NCBI GenBank assembly: GCA_947561395.2
Contig: OX387185.1
Coordinates: 44,898,602-44,962,601 of the forward strand
Direction of reading: 5' to 3'
Source: Buxus sempervirens
Lineage: Eukaryota; Streptophyta; Magnoliopsida; Buxales; Buxaceae
Length of the DNA: 64,000 nt
Shown here: piece by piece, positions 34,160-47,132 of the stretch
How positions within the stretch are numbered: position 1 is the stretch's first letter
Layout: each line of letters opens with the position of its first letter
Position numbers and translations under genes: made by a program
Notes under the pieces: model-generated
The model's input: the letters and a program-made list of their open reading frames with translations, nothing else
Databases searched by the model: none
Told to the model about the DNA's origin: nothing

Positions 34160-35040
34160 TCAACTGAAATTCTTCCCCTCAAAGGTCTGGCCTATTTGCC
34201 AAGTTGGTGGCAAAACATCATCAGACTGCACCATCCTTCCATCACTACCAGTCACTTGGAATGACAAGCTCTGGTTGTGCAACTCTGCAGAAATCGACTT
34301 CACTACCAGTGTTCAACCCCTTAACCTTGACGTCGATGACCTCACCAGCTCCACCAACATTGAAAACCAGCACCAGTAATTAACCACCATTGATTTCCCT
34401 TGAGCTCAAACTTGATCCCTCCTTGCTTATAGCACATCGCTCGCAGGTACTGAACCGGAACTATCCTGGCTTTGTAGTTCGCGATCTTTAGGAACATGGG
34501 CATGCTCAAGTCGAAGTGATCTCGAGGGGGATTGCACCAAATCTCAGTAGACTTCGTATAATTGGGAGGGCAGAAATTGGTTGCAGTAACTCTAATACTG
34601 CCAGCACCTTGTATGCACCATTGTTTAGAGTTCACACACATAATTTCAAAGCAGGCGCCGCATGTCTGGCCATAGTTGAAGAGTGCCGTGCTCAGTGCTG
34701 TCGTCTCAAGTCCATCCTTGTTCGAAGAGATCTCCATAGCCACAAGCTCCCTCTGCAGTGTGGACAGCCATGAGTGCATGAAAAAAAAGCTTGAAAAGAA
34801 AAATGAGGAGATAATTCTCACAAATGATCTTATATTTTATGACTAACACCATCTATCTCATGATATTTTAGGATTTAGATTGATAAAGTGAAGGAGCTTA
34901 CGCATGGTTCCGTTGCCTTTCATATCGCCATAAAATTTTGCAGATGCTAAGCTCCATTCATTTCCAATGTACCCATTAACCGCTGCCCATGAAAGAGACA
35001 AGGCCATGAGGAACCCAACCAAATAGGAAGAGCTACCCAT
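34160..35040 (-). pseudogene. Alpha-expansin pseudogene
   Basis: Exon 1 is 34902..35040 (signal peptide, then KFYGDMKGNGTM, donor C|GTAAGC). Exon 2 homology runs 34752 to 34160. After [12 protein letters not shown] the frame is lost: compared with the intact copy at 41174, two bases are missing (CAAGGATGGACTTGAG against CAAGGATACGGCCTCGAG). The next frame gives [43 protein letters not shown] and [11 protein letters not shown], then shifts again near [19 protein letters not shown] and has lost most of the GSRTGW...NWGQNWQ stretch; the tail NQSLSFQVT and WQIGQTFEGKN ends at a TGA. Expansins loosen cell walls without cutting them; this copy cannot make a whole one. Confidence 0.85.
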
Positions 35041-36002
35041 CTTTGATCTTTCTGCTCTTGGTACTAAAGTTGATCACTTTAATTGTTTAGAGAAAGCTCA
35101 AGCAAACAGGTGATTAGAGACATTAATGAACAAAATTAACTAATCTAGACTCTAGAGAGATGAGACAAAAGTACAGCTATAGTGTTTGCCTTACAAGGAA
35201 TGAATTTTAAGGAGCATTAATTACCTATGCAAGCAATATAGTTTAATTAGTTGAATAAAAATTTTGCCAAGTGGAAAATGCATTTCACAGAGGTAAATGT
35301 TTTATTTCTAGATGGAGAATTTACCATAAAATCCAACACCATTCAACATGGGTTTAAGGTGGTTAATTGTTGTCAGTTTAAATTGGTCCATGAAAATATA
35401 GATTCAGCAGATGGCTGTTAGTTGAATTTTCTAATTTAAACAAGCCAAATACAACCCAATTGCATCAAGGCTACAGGATTTTTAATTGCAGACAATTTAA
35501 CGAGTATTTCAGCCACAACCTAACCCAGGGTTGACCAGTACTCGAGTGCCATACAAATATTAATCTAGATACAATGCATGTAATACTCGTTAAACAGGTG
35601 TTAATTGAATTTTCTAGTTTAAACAAGCCAATCACAATCCAATTGAACCAAGGCTATAAGATTTTTAAATGCAAACAATCTATTGCTTTACATATATTAG
35701 ATCTAGACGCAATTCATGGAATGCTAGTTAAGCTAAGTATTGGTATAATGAAATAAATAAACCTTTTATAGAAATAAATTTCGATAATATATTTACCCCA
35801 AAAGTGAAAACCTAAATTTAATGGATTTTAATTATTAATTTCCCTTGAAGTGGGTGAGGGTATAGATACAAAAACAATTTAGTTTTAGTTTCATTTCGAT
35901 TTTAAGATCAAATTGAACCGAATCAAACTGATTACTATGACATATACACCAGTTCAATTCTACCATTTTATGGCCTAAACCATAAAGTTACTAGAATTGA
36001 TA
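35041..36002. other. Intergenic, AT-rich, no gene seen
   Basis: Contains a diverged duplication of a ~100-bp segment (AATTTTCTAATTTAAACAAG at about 35427 and AATTTTCTAGTTTAAACAAG at about 35608), and nothing else that I can name. Confidence 0.5.
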
Positions 36003-38913
36003 TGTCGGGGGACAAGTAAATCCGGATCTTAATTAAAAATTTAGATAATAAGTCCGAATTCACTCATCTATGAACACTACCAGCCATCTGATACTAACAG
36101 ATAATCCATGCTCATCAAATATATCAAAGTGCAATAAATCAATTAAATGATGATAAAGCGGAAGACCTAATAGAATATCTATCTCGAAATCATAATCTCA
36201 GAATGTAAAATCACTTAAATGAAATACAATTAAGTACAATGAATAAAAGTGATAACTGCTATACCTCTAAATCTGGATCTACCCGAAACCAACTGCCAAC
36301 ACTTTGGAATCTGCATAGTCTATATATAATAAACTAAATGAGATCGGATATCTCAGTAAGCCATCATTTATATAACTTAAATAAACAATGTATCATATAA
36401 TCCAAACGGCAATACATCAAAAATCAATATGTGCACGCAAGGGAAACGACTACCTCACTAAATAACAAGAATTCACAATAAGGTTCAAAAGAATTATAAT
36501 AATCATCAACTGGAATATAACAAATCATTTCATAACTTAAAATTGAATCAATCCCATCAATCCGATAAACCATATAATATTATATCACAAGACTAATCAA
36601 AGTAATGTCCAATCAGAACTATAGACATCGGCTAGGACTAAACTATAGTAATTAGGCTGGGATGCACAGCCTCTGGATCACAAGATCACCACACACAACA
36701 CATTTCGGGTAAATCCCCTTCTACCGGAGGAATAACACATCTCAACTCGCTCTCATCAAAAAATAAATGAAAACATGCTAGGAGGAATCCTCAACTCAAC
36801 CAGCTTCGCCGCTACAATCAGTACGACTCCCTCTAGTCCCATACTGAAGAGCCCTCACACACTCAAGTTTTAATTATCTTTTTAAGCATCCACACAAACT
36901 ACTCAATATCCAAAACATAATAAGGATCTCTCTTGAGATCAAAGACTGAAATTCATTTGGCCCTTACTAACCAATAAATTGCTAACCCACTATTGATAAG
37001 TTAAACTTATCGTAGGGTAAAACAAATTTAATTAGGGTGCAATATACACAAATCAAAATTAGGAATACTCATGTGCGTGTCATCTTATTCAAATATGCAT
37101 ATTTTTCTCAAAATAATAATATTATAATATAAATGCAATTTTGAAACCATGCTAGTGGAATTCACATGAAATATTTAATAACAAGGATAAACATCATTGT
37201 TTGAAACTCACTATACATATATAATCGATGAAATCCAATTTAGGTCTCTCTAATGCAAATAAATGAGCCATGTAGTCACACAACCATTCATGTACAAATT
37301 CCCCATTTTTAATTAAATTGATCAAAATTCTCTTTCATGCAATATGATAAATTACACATAAATTACAAATTTTCTCTTTACTTTTATTAAATTGACCTTA
37401 TCCTATTTTTAAATTAATTTATAAATCCTAAAAATCACTTTTAAACACTTTTTTATTGAATTTTGATTTTCCTTTCAAATTTTGATTACAATGTAATTAT
37501 TTATCAGGATTTGAACTGATTTGTTGAATTTTATTTAAATCTGAACTAAACTTAATTCTTTAAGTGCTGTACACTAATTTATCAATAAATATCTTATTAT
37601 ATACTAAACCTCAATACTTATTCAAATATAACTGTTCTCGGATTAACATACAAATTTTGTACTCAAAGTTAATTACTTTTCCAATGTCACTATTCTTCAT
37701 TTTTTTTTTTTTTTTTTTTTGTGATTAAATGGCATACTTTGTGGATTTTTCTAGATCAATCAAGGACTCCTTTTAACCTAAAATCAGTTCCTATGTAATC
37801 TACACTTGGTAAACTTAATTTTATGCTATTAAACTAAAATTTATAATAATGTTTGCATAGTTTTGCAAACATCCCAAAATTTCCCAAAACCATTTGAAAC
37901 AAGAAAAACTATAAAAAAAAACAGAACATCCCGTATTGCTCTGCATGATCAATCCAAAACCAAATCAAAACTTAATAAAGCCAAGCCACATCAAATCCTT
38001 TGAATTCCAAGCAATATATATATTATACTTAAAATCTAAAGGTGCATGTCAAACTCCAATAGCACACTACATAGCCAAGAACAGTAAACACCAGCACTAA
38101 CTCTATAAACAAATCTATGCTATTTAAACAAATGTTTTGCTAATTTATAATACGTATAATAGAAATTTGGTCTATCATTCAAAACCAACTTAATTGATGG
38201 ACTTACCTCCTCCATTGTGCAGCCAATAGACAAGCCTCTTCTTGATAGGCAATCTCCCCAACTCAGCTAAAGAGCCACCGCAAAAATGAGTTAAACAACC
38301 CTCACCAATTCTCAATTAAACCAGCACCCAACTCAGGAGAAACCCACGTATCTTTTAGCCTGATTAAACTAAGTAAAGCAAAACACCAACCTGCAAGCAT
38401 ACCTTGAAGAAGAACAGACTTGGGCAAGAAATCAGACCTGAACAGTGTTCGAAGAAGCACTCAAATAACCCAAAGATTTCTAGAATTGTCCAGATTTAAG
38501 TAAGAAAACTGATCCTGTAGGTTGCCATAGCACGATATCTCTACATACATATAAAATTTTAGTTGTAACCCACCGACTACTCCTAGGCATACTTAGCATC
38601 CAAAACCTAAACACCATAAAGCTGTACTCCCAAAACCTTATCCAATAAAAATGCTAACTAAATCCTAATAACATTAAACAACTTCAATAATTCCCCAATA
38701 ATTCTCAAAATTTACTACAATCCACAAAATTTATTACAATTTAAAATATAATTATTCCTCCATTCAAAATATATGAGATAATTCAGAATTAAGATATAAA
38801 ATCCTATTAGTAAATACTTATAATCATAATTAATTTTGAAATTAATCTAATAATTAAGAGAAAATCACATACTTATTCTAAAATATCAAATTAGAAATTT
38901 TTGGGATGTTACA
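36003..38913 (-). mobile_element. Probable LTR-retrotransposon long terminal repeat (solo or fragment)
   Basis: On the minus strand it begins TGTAACATCCCAAAAATTTC, a common plant LTR start, and could end CCCCCGACA at 36003. Inside, the minus strand has LTR-like pieces (GATCCAGAGGCTGTGCATCC, GGTTTCGGGTAGATCC) arranged as in the 59970-64000 repeat. No protein, primer-binding site or 5-bp target duplication was found, so the limits are approximate. Confidence 0.45.
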
Positions 38914-39457
38914 ATTACATTTATACACGTTTAATTATCTCAGACCAACAAACTGAGCCCGCCTACTTTTCAATGGGTTTGGGTATATGCTCCTTCCGAA
39001 TTTTAAATCACAGTTATTAGATTTTATCTCAAAGATGTGATTCAATCTTCCTAACTTGGGAAGTTTATCACTTCTCCTCTGCTATAAATGGAAACCTGAA
39101 ATATTGCTTTTTTCCATTAAAATTCATAACTTCTCCTCGATTTTAAATGGAAACCCAAAAGTATACCTTTTTTTTTTCTCATCAATTAATGCTTAGCAGC
39201 GTTTTGATTCTCATTTTCATGACCAAAAATAGTATAAATGGATTAGTTTTCACATCCAGGATTAGTTAACGTTTTTTCCATTAATTTTCATGACCAAAAA
39301 AAGTACAATTAAATTCATGACCAAAAAAAAAAAAAAGTATACCTTTTTTTTCCCATCAAACGATTCTAATTTTCTCATGAATTAATGCTTAGCAGCGTTT
39401 TGATTTATAGCATATCAGGATTAGTTTACGTTCGGTTGAGCAAGAAAAAGAAAAGTT
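38914..39457. other. Upstream region of the intact expansin
   Basis: Contains a diverged direct duplication: AATTAATGCTTAGCAGCGTT at about 39184 and again at about 39379, each followed within 80 bases by AGGATTAGTT.AACGTT-like sequence. No gene in it. Confidence 0.55.
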
Positions 39458-41790
39458 ATGGGTTGGTCTGTGTATGTACTAGGGTTTATAGCCATGGCTG
39501 TGTTAACTCCTCTCATCGTTCAAGCCCACGAATATAAATGGATTAAAGCTCATGCAACATTCTATGGCGACATCTCCGGCAAAGAGACCATGCGTAAGTT
39601 TTCACATCCAGTATTACATTCATGAATTTTTTTTAATTTCTGTAGAACTTAGATCAAACTGATCAGACTACTGATGATCATATATAGTTTTAGTTTAAGC
39701 TTATGACATCTGAGATGAAGCCTAATACCAACTTGATGAGATCTAGTTTTTAGGTTAAGCTTAAGACGTCTGAACCCGAAAATCAAGTGTTACAGCCTAT
39801 TTCATGTTATTAGGGTTTATGCTCTATGATCACCATTGAAATGGATATTTCTACTATATGATAGGTTTAGTGAAAGGGAAGGATAGAGCAGTATATTGTC
39901 CAGAGAAGTCACCACAGATCTAGATGGTTGCATGTAAACTGAACTTTTTGTAGTTTTCTTAATTGAAAGTTCGTAATGGTTGATGCTGGAACCTTTCATT
40001 TGAGAACCAAGTGATGAATATGCAGTTAGAAAAGTACTTTTTTTCTTGTATAATATTTAATGGCCTTTTAACCTTCTCAAATGTATTTTATTATTTATGT
40101 AAAAAATAGCTTTAATTTCTATAAGTAGTTGTCTTTTTCTTTAATTTATCATTGTCTTTTCACATATTTTTCCATTGTTTTTAGTTAAAAAAATTTATTT
40201 ATTTATTTAGGACTCTTTCACAACTGAAATGTTCATAGAAAATTTATATATTGACAACAAATTTAGTGATCTTATTACATATACTTAAGCTCTATTAGAG
40301 AAATTTTACTAGTTAACAAAATCTAAAATAATCAATGGAATAGAACCCTAGGGCTTACACAGTGGCGGAACCACTTAGAGCTAAAGGGGTCAATTTGCGC
40401 CCCCCGCCCTAAAATTTTATTTTTTAATTTAAAATATATTTTTTCCTATATGTTTTAATTGAAATTTATGTTTTGCCCCCTCTAAAATTTCTGGTTTGCC
40501 CCCCTAATTCATTAAAATTTCTATATTTCATGAGAAGTGTTAATTGAAAATTTTTTTTGCCCCTTCAGATTTGGAGTCCTGGTTCCGCCACGGGGCTTAC
40601 ATGTATTCTGCTACTGAATTTTCTTCTTGAATGTATTTCCCCAAGGCAATATAACCTTAATGTAAGAAAATATTAATAATTTTCAAATGAAAGAGAAAAT
40701 ATCTAAAAAAATATTTAAACTTTGATAATATCTATAATAAAACTTTAGTAGAAGTTTATTTCTGAATTTTATTTATATTAAGGTGTTATCAAAGGCCAAA
40801 AAGCAAAGACATCCATCTATAATAAACAGATTCATCTAAGATTTATAGATGGATTCATCAAAATAATTCTAATTTAAATGCTTTATAATATTTTAAAACT
40901 TTTTTGATATTGAAAGTGACAATAGCAATATAAAGTGAATATTAAAATGCAAAAATTTATTCCTATAGCTGACTACACAACTAATCAATATAATTGATTT
41001 TGTTATTATCATTAATTACAAATCCCACACCTTAAAAATTCTATGTTAGAATTCTTAAATATACCAAAAAATAGATTTCTTGTTCCATTTTATTTTCCAA
41101 ATATATTTACATTCACACCATTCATGAGTATACTGACAGCTTATATAATTTGTGGATAAATTTATGCTTGCAGAGGGAGCTTGTGGCTATCAAGATCTGC
41201 ACAAACAAGGATACGGCCTCGAGACGACGGCGCTAAGCACAGCCTTATTCAACAATGGCCTCATGTGTGGTGCTTGTTTTGAACTCAGATGCTACAATGA
41301 TACTCAATGGTGCTTGCCAGGCACCATCCGTGTAACTGCTACAAACTTCTGTCCCCCTAATTACGCTTTGTCTAACATCAATGGAGGATGGTGCAATCCA
41401 CCCAACAAGCATTTCGATCTTTCCCTGCCCATGTTTCTTGAGATCGCAAAGTATAAAGCCGGGATCGTTCCGGTCATTTTCCGGCGTGTCCCCTGTGTGA
41501 AGCAAGGTGGGATCAAGTTCGAGATCAATGGAAACTACTACTGGATGCTGGTACTTGTGTACAATGTTGCAGATAATGGAGATGTTGTGGATGTGAAGAT
41601 CAAGGGTTCAAGAACTGGGTGGATACAAATGACGCGTAATTGGGGCCAGAATTGGCAAACATGGGTGCAGTTGCAAGGGCAAAGCTTGTCATTCCGGGTG
41701 ACTACTCAGGGTGGTAGAACAGTTCAGTCCGATAACGTTGCACCCGCTAACTGGCAGTTTGGACGGACTTATGAGGGTAAACAGGTCTAG
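39458..41790 (+). CDS. EXPA: Alpha-expansin
   Basis: Two exons, 39458..39593 and 41174..41790, joined in phase 1; 250 residues. Signal peptide about 1-26 ([15 protein letters not shown]). Domain 1 (GH45-like) has [62 protein letters not shown] and KYKAGIVPV with the expected cysteines and the HFD motif. Domain 2 (carbohydrate-binding) has [30 protein letters not shown] and the terminal [11 protein letters not shown]. Expansins act in the cell wall at acid pH, loosening cellulose-xyloglucan contacts. [11 protein letters not shown] is slightly unlike the usual GYGDL(Y)SQGYG. The 1.58-kb intron holds a hAT MITE. It lies about 4.4 kb from, and head to head with, the broken copy at 34160-35040. 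Confidence 0.92.
40359..40592. mobile_element. hAT-type MITE, copy 3, in the expansin intron
   Basis: Ends ACAGTGGCGGAACCA and TGGTTCCGCCACG, with an exact 8-bp duplication GGGCTTAC at 40351-40358 and 40593-40600. The interior shares GAAATTT/TTTCATGAGAA and TTGCCCC blocks with copy 1. Exact duplications suggest fairly recent insertion. Confidence 0.85.
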
Positions 41791-43516
41791 AATCCATCTT
41801 TGTTTGAAGCTTGTTTAACCGGCAAACTGTTGGGAGGACTGTTGGATGAAAGAAATATATTTTGATTTTTGACAATGTGATTTAACTTTTTAATCAATTG
41901 AACGTATCAAGCAGATCTCCTTAGTTAAACAATTTGTTACCCCAAATAAAACTCCATCTCAATCATATCCCACTATAGAGGTGGCATTGGGTCGGGTTGT
42001 AAATGAATTGAGCCTTAAATGGGTTTGGTCGGAAAATCATGGAACTTCCAACCCATGGAATCTAGCCTAACCCGCAAATAAACGGATTGAACCCGGCCCA
42101 ACACGTTTAATTTTTTTTTAAAAAAATCTTTTTAATTTAGCATTTTTAGAGAATTTAGAAATAATGGAGCGATGGACCGTCGTTTTTTCTTAATATAAAT
42201 GTCTAATTTTTTTAATTAGAAATTAGACATTTATTTTTTGAAAATTGAGGAAAATTAAAGATCATGAAATATTTTTTTCCCATAAATGTTTTATCCTTGT
42301 TACTAAATCTATATAATATCAAGTATATCAATGAGCACTAAGGATTGAGTATAGTTATAATGTTTTAGCATTATCTTAACCAACAAGGAGCCACATGATT
42401 GAAAAGTGAAAAGCTGGGAATTGAAGAATGTGCAAATCCATTCATGCATTGGACATTGAACAAGGGTTAAAGACATACCACAAACGAAGCTTCTATTCTC
42501 CTCTCTTCGTTTTAACTTTTCAAAACTAACTTACTATATTTTTCTTAGGTTTCTATTTACATGTTAGTGTGATTAATGGTTTATAATGCCTATATATATA
42601 TATATATACATACACACACAAAACAATGGTATATTGTCAGGTACCCAACGGGTTGATGGGTTTGGTTCGGGTTGACCCATTTTTAGATGGGTTGGAAAAA
42701 CCTTAACCCAAGGTTGGTTCAAAAATTGCCAGCTCTCCAACAAGCCCTAAATTGAAATTGGGTTGGGCTGCTAACCAACAACATAATCCAAACTTAAAGA
42801 TGGAGAGGGTTTTGCTTAAACTCTGCCATGGCCCATCAAGGGTTCTGGTCGCAAGATTGACTTATTTCAATGTCAGGGACAAACGCAACACTACTCAAAG
42901 ATGTAATTAAACACATATATCAAAGACATGAGAGTAGTGCTACTTCCAAATGAGCCCATCACCGTCAAGTAATTGAAAACAAAAAAAAAAAAGGCAAAAA
43001 ATTCAACAGATACATGGATCCAAAATCAGTTATAACAGCCAAGAGCTTCAAAATCATTGATCACACTGAATTTGGGGACAACCAACATCAGATTGATAGA
43101 TTAGGCCAGCGTAAAATGGAAGCAAAAGGCACAGTGCAGGTCTTTTCACCAGATATTCTATTTGCCTTTCACATCTTTATAGCAATGGCTAGATAGTCTT
43201 TTTCAACGGGTGAAATTGGTACCGGCAGACTGCAAAACCGTTTATTCGGACAGGCGACATTTCAGTGGGAGTTTCGTGTTCACAATGCTTTCAGAGATCA
43301 TAACTCTTTAACGACAGAAGATGCTTTATGGAAGGTCCACTCAATGAATAGAGTCACATAACAACAGGTGACATACTTACGAAACAAAGGAAAAATAAAT
43401 GAAATAAGAGATTCAAAACTTCCTAAGTAAGGACACCATGTGGAAAATTAGCACCAAGAAATCAACAGCTTCTTCGCATATGGCTACATTGTTTGACAGT
43501 GAAAATCCTTTACTCT
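41791..43516. other. Between the expansin and BCCP
   Basis: No gene seen. Two stretches rich in GGGTTGG/GGGTCGGGTT words (41985-42100, 42640-42790) look like diverged copies of one dispersed repeat. A (TA)n tract lies near 42591-42609. Confidence 0.45.
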
Positions 43517-46500
43517 TCATGGCTCAATGACAAGTAGAGGCTGCAAAGAAGAAAACCCAGTATTAGAACAAGAGGGAGAAATGAGGGGGAGGGAGAGAGA
43601 GAGTACCGTGTCCATGCTAACTGGTTTCCCATCCTGTGCTAATATTTCAACAATGATTCCAGACTGATCAGCCTGATACAAAATGGCAGAATCAAATCAT
43701 GATCTAATCGAAAGTAAATGGATTTGTGACCTACATCTGAACCTCAATTAAATTTTTCTCACTGATTGACTTAGGAGCATATCATTTCTATAACGCTAAT
43801 GCTACAACTGATCAGCAGAAAAGGTTCCTGGCTCAACAAGCTGCTCATATTTCTTAAAAAGGTATTCTAAATGGATACCCTACAAGGTAAATCATGGTTC
43901 ATAGCAATCAAGCAGTTTGGATAACCATTTATCACTGAATGCAGCACCATACATCAATGATTTAATTCAAGATTCTCCAAAAGTAGAGTCTTCTAATACC
44001 ACTAAATTACTGTAGCTGAAGGCCATGTTAGAATTGCAAATGATATTTTTCAAATCAAAAGCATGTTTAACTGCAACAATCAGATTTTTTCTTCATTGAT
44101 GTTTTTCTTTATTATTTTAGGAAACTAAGGATCAAGATCTTAAAGAATAAATGAGATTGTCACAGCTAAATCATCGAATGGTATGGACCAATTGTTTCAA
44201 ACATTAAAAAAAGAAAAGAAAAGAAAAGAAAGGAAGAGCAAGAGAATTACTTCAATCTCATTCATCAGTTTCATGGCTTCAATGATGCAAACAACTTGGC
44301 CTTTCTGGACCTTATCTCCTACCTGAATGTCAACAAATATATAAAATCAAGGATAAACCGTATGTTAGCAAATTGTATCTGCACAAGTACTGATGCACAG
44401 AGAGACACAAATAGATATACAAGTAGATGGACGGACAGACAAATAAGAGAAATGGTCAAAATAAAACTTATGGGAAAATAGCCTACTCTTCGGCCAACCC
44501 ATGCTGGGTATCACCTCTATTGATGATTCCTGAATGATGGCTACTACTGTTTCTTTGCAAAGGACCCAAACCCAATATGTATCCATATGGTTTCATGGGC
44601 CTAGCCAAATGCCCATGATTTATGGAATGACAAATTCCAACAGCCAAATTCACTGAATATGGGTTCCCTGGATTCAGAGACGCATAAATGACATATTGAA
44701 CCACCAACATAAACACACTAGCATGGTAGCGGTTGTACCTTCACAAATGGTGGTTCTCCAGGTGCAGGAGACCGATAAAAGGTTCCAGCCATCGGGCATT
44801 GCAGAGGTGGACTTGTTGACTTGCTTCCCTTTGCAGGAGCAGATACAGCTGGAGCTGAGGGAACAGGGCTAGCATAAGCAGGACCAGTGGCCTTGGCTGG
44901 AGGCGGTTGAGATGGATGCATGGCATGAGGTGCAGGTTGCATCATAACAACAGGAGTTGTTGCAGGAGGCTGTGGCAGAGCCTCCTTTTTCCTTATTATA
45001 AGCTCACAATCCAGTTGCTTTAGCTGCAACTCCACAACATCTCTTGAATCCACCAGCCTGCAAAGAGGAATTAAATTTAATCCAGAGGAAAATTTACCGC
45101 CATTAGGGATGAAACTTTTCATCGCTCTCTCATCTATACACACATATTGTAGATTTTCTGCCGCATGGAACAATGACAGGGCAAACCCATATTGTCCAAC
45201 TGATAGGAGGCCATATGAGCAACATTTCCCCTCATGTAAGTTATATCAATACAAGCCCAATAGATTTTTAAGTTCCGTATAAGAAAGTTATTGGTTTAAG
45301 AGATGTCACTTAGCCTTGAAGCAACAGTAAGGTTGCTCCATTGCGGCCTAAAGGTTGCGAGTTCGAGTCACAGGAAATAGTTTCCCCACTTTTGGGGGTA
45401 AGGCTGCATACATCAAACCCTCCCTAGACCCAGCGCAGTGGCGGCAGGAAATAGTTTCCCCGCTTTTGGGGTAAGGCTGCATACATCAAACCCTCTCTAG
45501 ACCCTGCGCAGTGGCGGAAGCCTCGTGCACTGGGCTAGTCCCTTTTAGACTAAAACTCAATACAGTCAAAGCCCACATGATTGCATGTGGACCAACTAAG
45601 CCACCATGTGTGAGATACGTCTCACTAGGTTGCTCAGCAGAAGCATTTCAACACACACCTAAGCTACTTTTATGTGAGTGATTCAGGTGGGCAACAAGGA
45701 TAATTCCCCTGCACACATCAGCTATGCAGGATGTCATGGATTATGATTTTAGAGAAGAATGGCATCCATTTTCCTAAATTTTTAATAAGTAATGAACAGA
45801 AAAAAAAAAAAAGAAATCTACTCATTGCCACATGACACATTATAGAGCCCCTTCACATAGACGTGGCAAAAAAGGACCAGCTCAGCTGCAATGAATTAAA
45901 CTATAGAAAAGTAAGAACGCATATTTCTTGCATCTAGAACTCATTTCACCTACTTGACAAGATCTACCACTTGAGCCATGAATTCTGACATAGATGGTTC
46001 ATCCGGAATTGTTGTCTTGGCAGCAGCAGGTTCTGCGGGCTCATCTTTTCCCTCTGAAGAAATTACTCCCAACTTGGTCTCATTTACTGGGGCAGAATTT
46101 AAAGATATGGCAGCAACCTTCGACATGTAAAGTAGAATTAAGCTAATATGAAAAAGAGAGACGAAAAGAAAGGACAACAGATTATTTTGTGCATCTTCAC
46201 ACCTCATTATGAGCATGCACCTTACAAACAGATGAATGATTCAAGCTAGAATCATGTAGAAGAAGTAAATAACTGAAAGTTAATACTGAAAGAAATCGTT
46301 CTAGAATAACTTGTTGCAAATCGAATGATATTGTTTTCTTATTTTTATTTTTTTTAAAAGCGATGAAAATTCATTGAGAGAAGAACATAAAAGAGATGAA
46401 AATAGAAACAATACAAGGGATAACCAAGAGCTCTCAAAACAAGAAGAATTCTTCTCCCTAATCTGCCTATTAGTTAGTCAAGCAAGTCGATAAATCCCCA

Positions 46501-47132
46501 AATACGCTCCTTGCTTAGCTAGATTATCAGCAATGTCATTGGCTGATCTTGGCATTCGGTTGAAGGAGATGTTCAACCCTTGTGCCAAAGATCAAATGAT
46601 TACAACGTGTCCCCGTGTAGAGAGCAAATGCCACAAGTTGAAGATGTTTCATATCTAAAAAGTAATTGTTATTTGAGAGGTCTGGAATTAAGAAAAGGTC
46701 TTACAGTGGAAGAGAGATGGGACAAAAAACTTTAAATTACTTTGCCTCAACCTTTAGATTTTATATTGAACAGATCAAGATAGGAAACGAAAAAACTTCA
46801 AGCCAGCACGTTATTCAAAAGAACAACCGTCCCTCTCGCAGTAGCAAATAGCAAACAAAACATCGAAGATGTCGAAATAAAACACAAAACGTTACAAGTA
46901 TCTTTTACTTCAAAATGAAATTTTTTTCCACAGAAAATAAAGAGAAGATCCACCAAACCTGAAATCTGAAGAAGGGCGGGCGATCAGCCTTGGATGCAGC
47001 TAGAAATGGAGGACTCGATTTTGAAGAAGGAGAAGGAAAGGAGACATTGGAGTGCTGATGGCGGGGCTGTTGCGGGTTCTTCTGGAGCGCAATTGCAGAG
47101 GGCTTAGGGCACTGAGCGGAGAACGAAGCCAT
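43517..47132 (-). CDS. BCCP: Biotin carboxyl carrier protein of plastid acetyl-CoA carboxylase
   Basis: Six exons on the minus strand: 46959..47132, 45954..46117, 44739..45057, 44251..44322, 43607..43672, 43517..43540; 272 residues. Residues 1-55 are a Ser/Pro-rich plastid transit peptide. Then VVDLVKLVDSRDVVELQLKQ, a Pro/Ala-rich linker (about 135-190) and the biotinyl domain: PMAGTFYRSPAPGEPPFVKV, then CIIEAMKLMNEIE with biotin-accepting Lys237, and the end TPLLVIEP. The protein carries CO2 on biotin between the carboxylase and carboxyltransferase parts of heteromeric acetyl-CoA carboxylase, the first committed step of fatty-acid synthesis in plastids. Exon 6 is only 24 bp. The exon 2 acceptor (TCGAAG|G) has a poor pyrimidine tract and is the least certain junction. 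Intron 2 contains a SINE. Confidence 0.92.
45313..45546 (+). mobile_element. SINE (Au-type) with internal 74-bp tandem duplication, in BCCP intron 2
   Basis: GCCTTGAAGCAACAGTAAGG begins the tRNA-like head and GAGTTCGAGTC is the polymerase III box B. The body has GTAAGGCTGCATACATCAAA and CCTCTCTAGACCCTGCGCA, and the end GTGCACTGGGCTAGTCCCTTTT, all as in Au SINEs. The part from CAGGAAATAG to CAGTGGCGG occurs twice in tandem (from 45371 and 45445). No clear target duplication. Confidence 0.75.

Noticed and set aside
45300-45550. Possible tRNA gene because of GAGTTCGAGTC (box B-like)
   Set aside because: No cloverleaf can be formed; the whole segment matches a SINE head and body.
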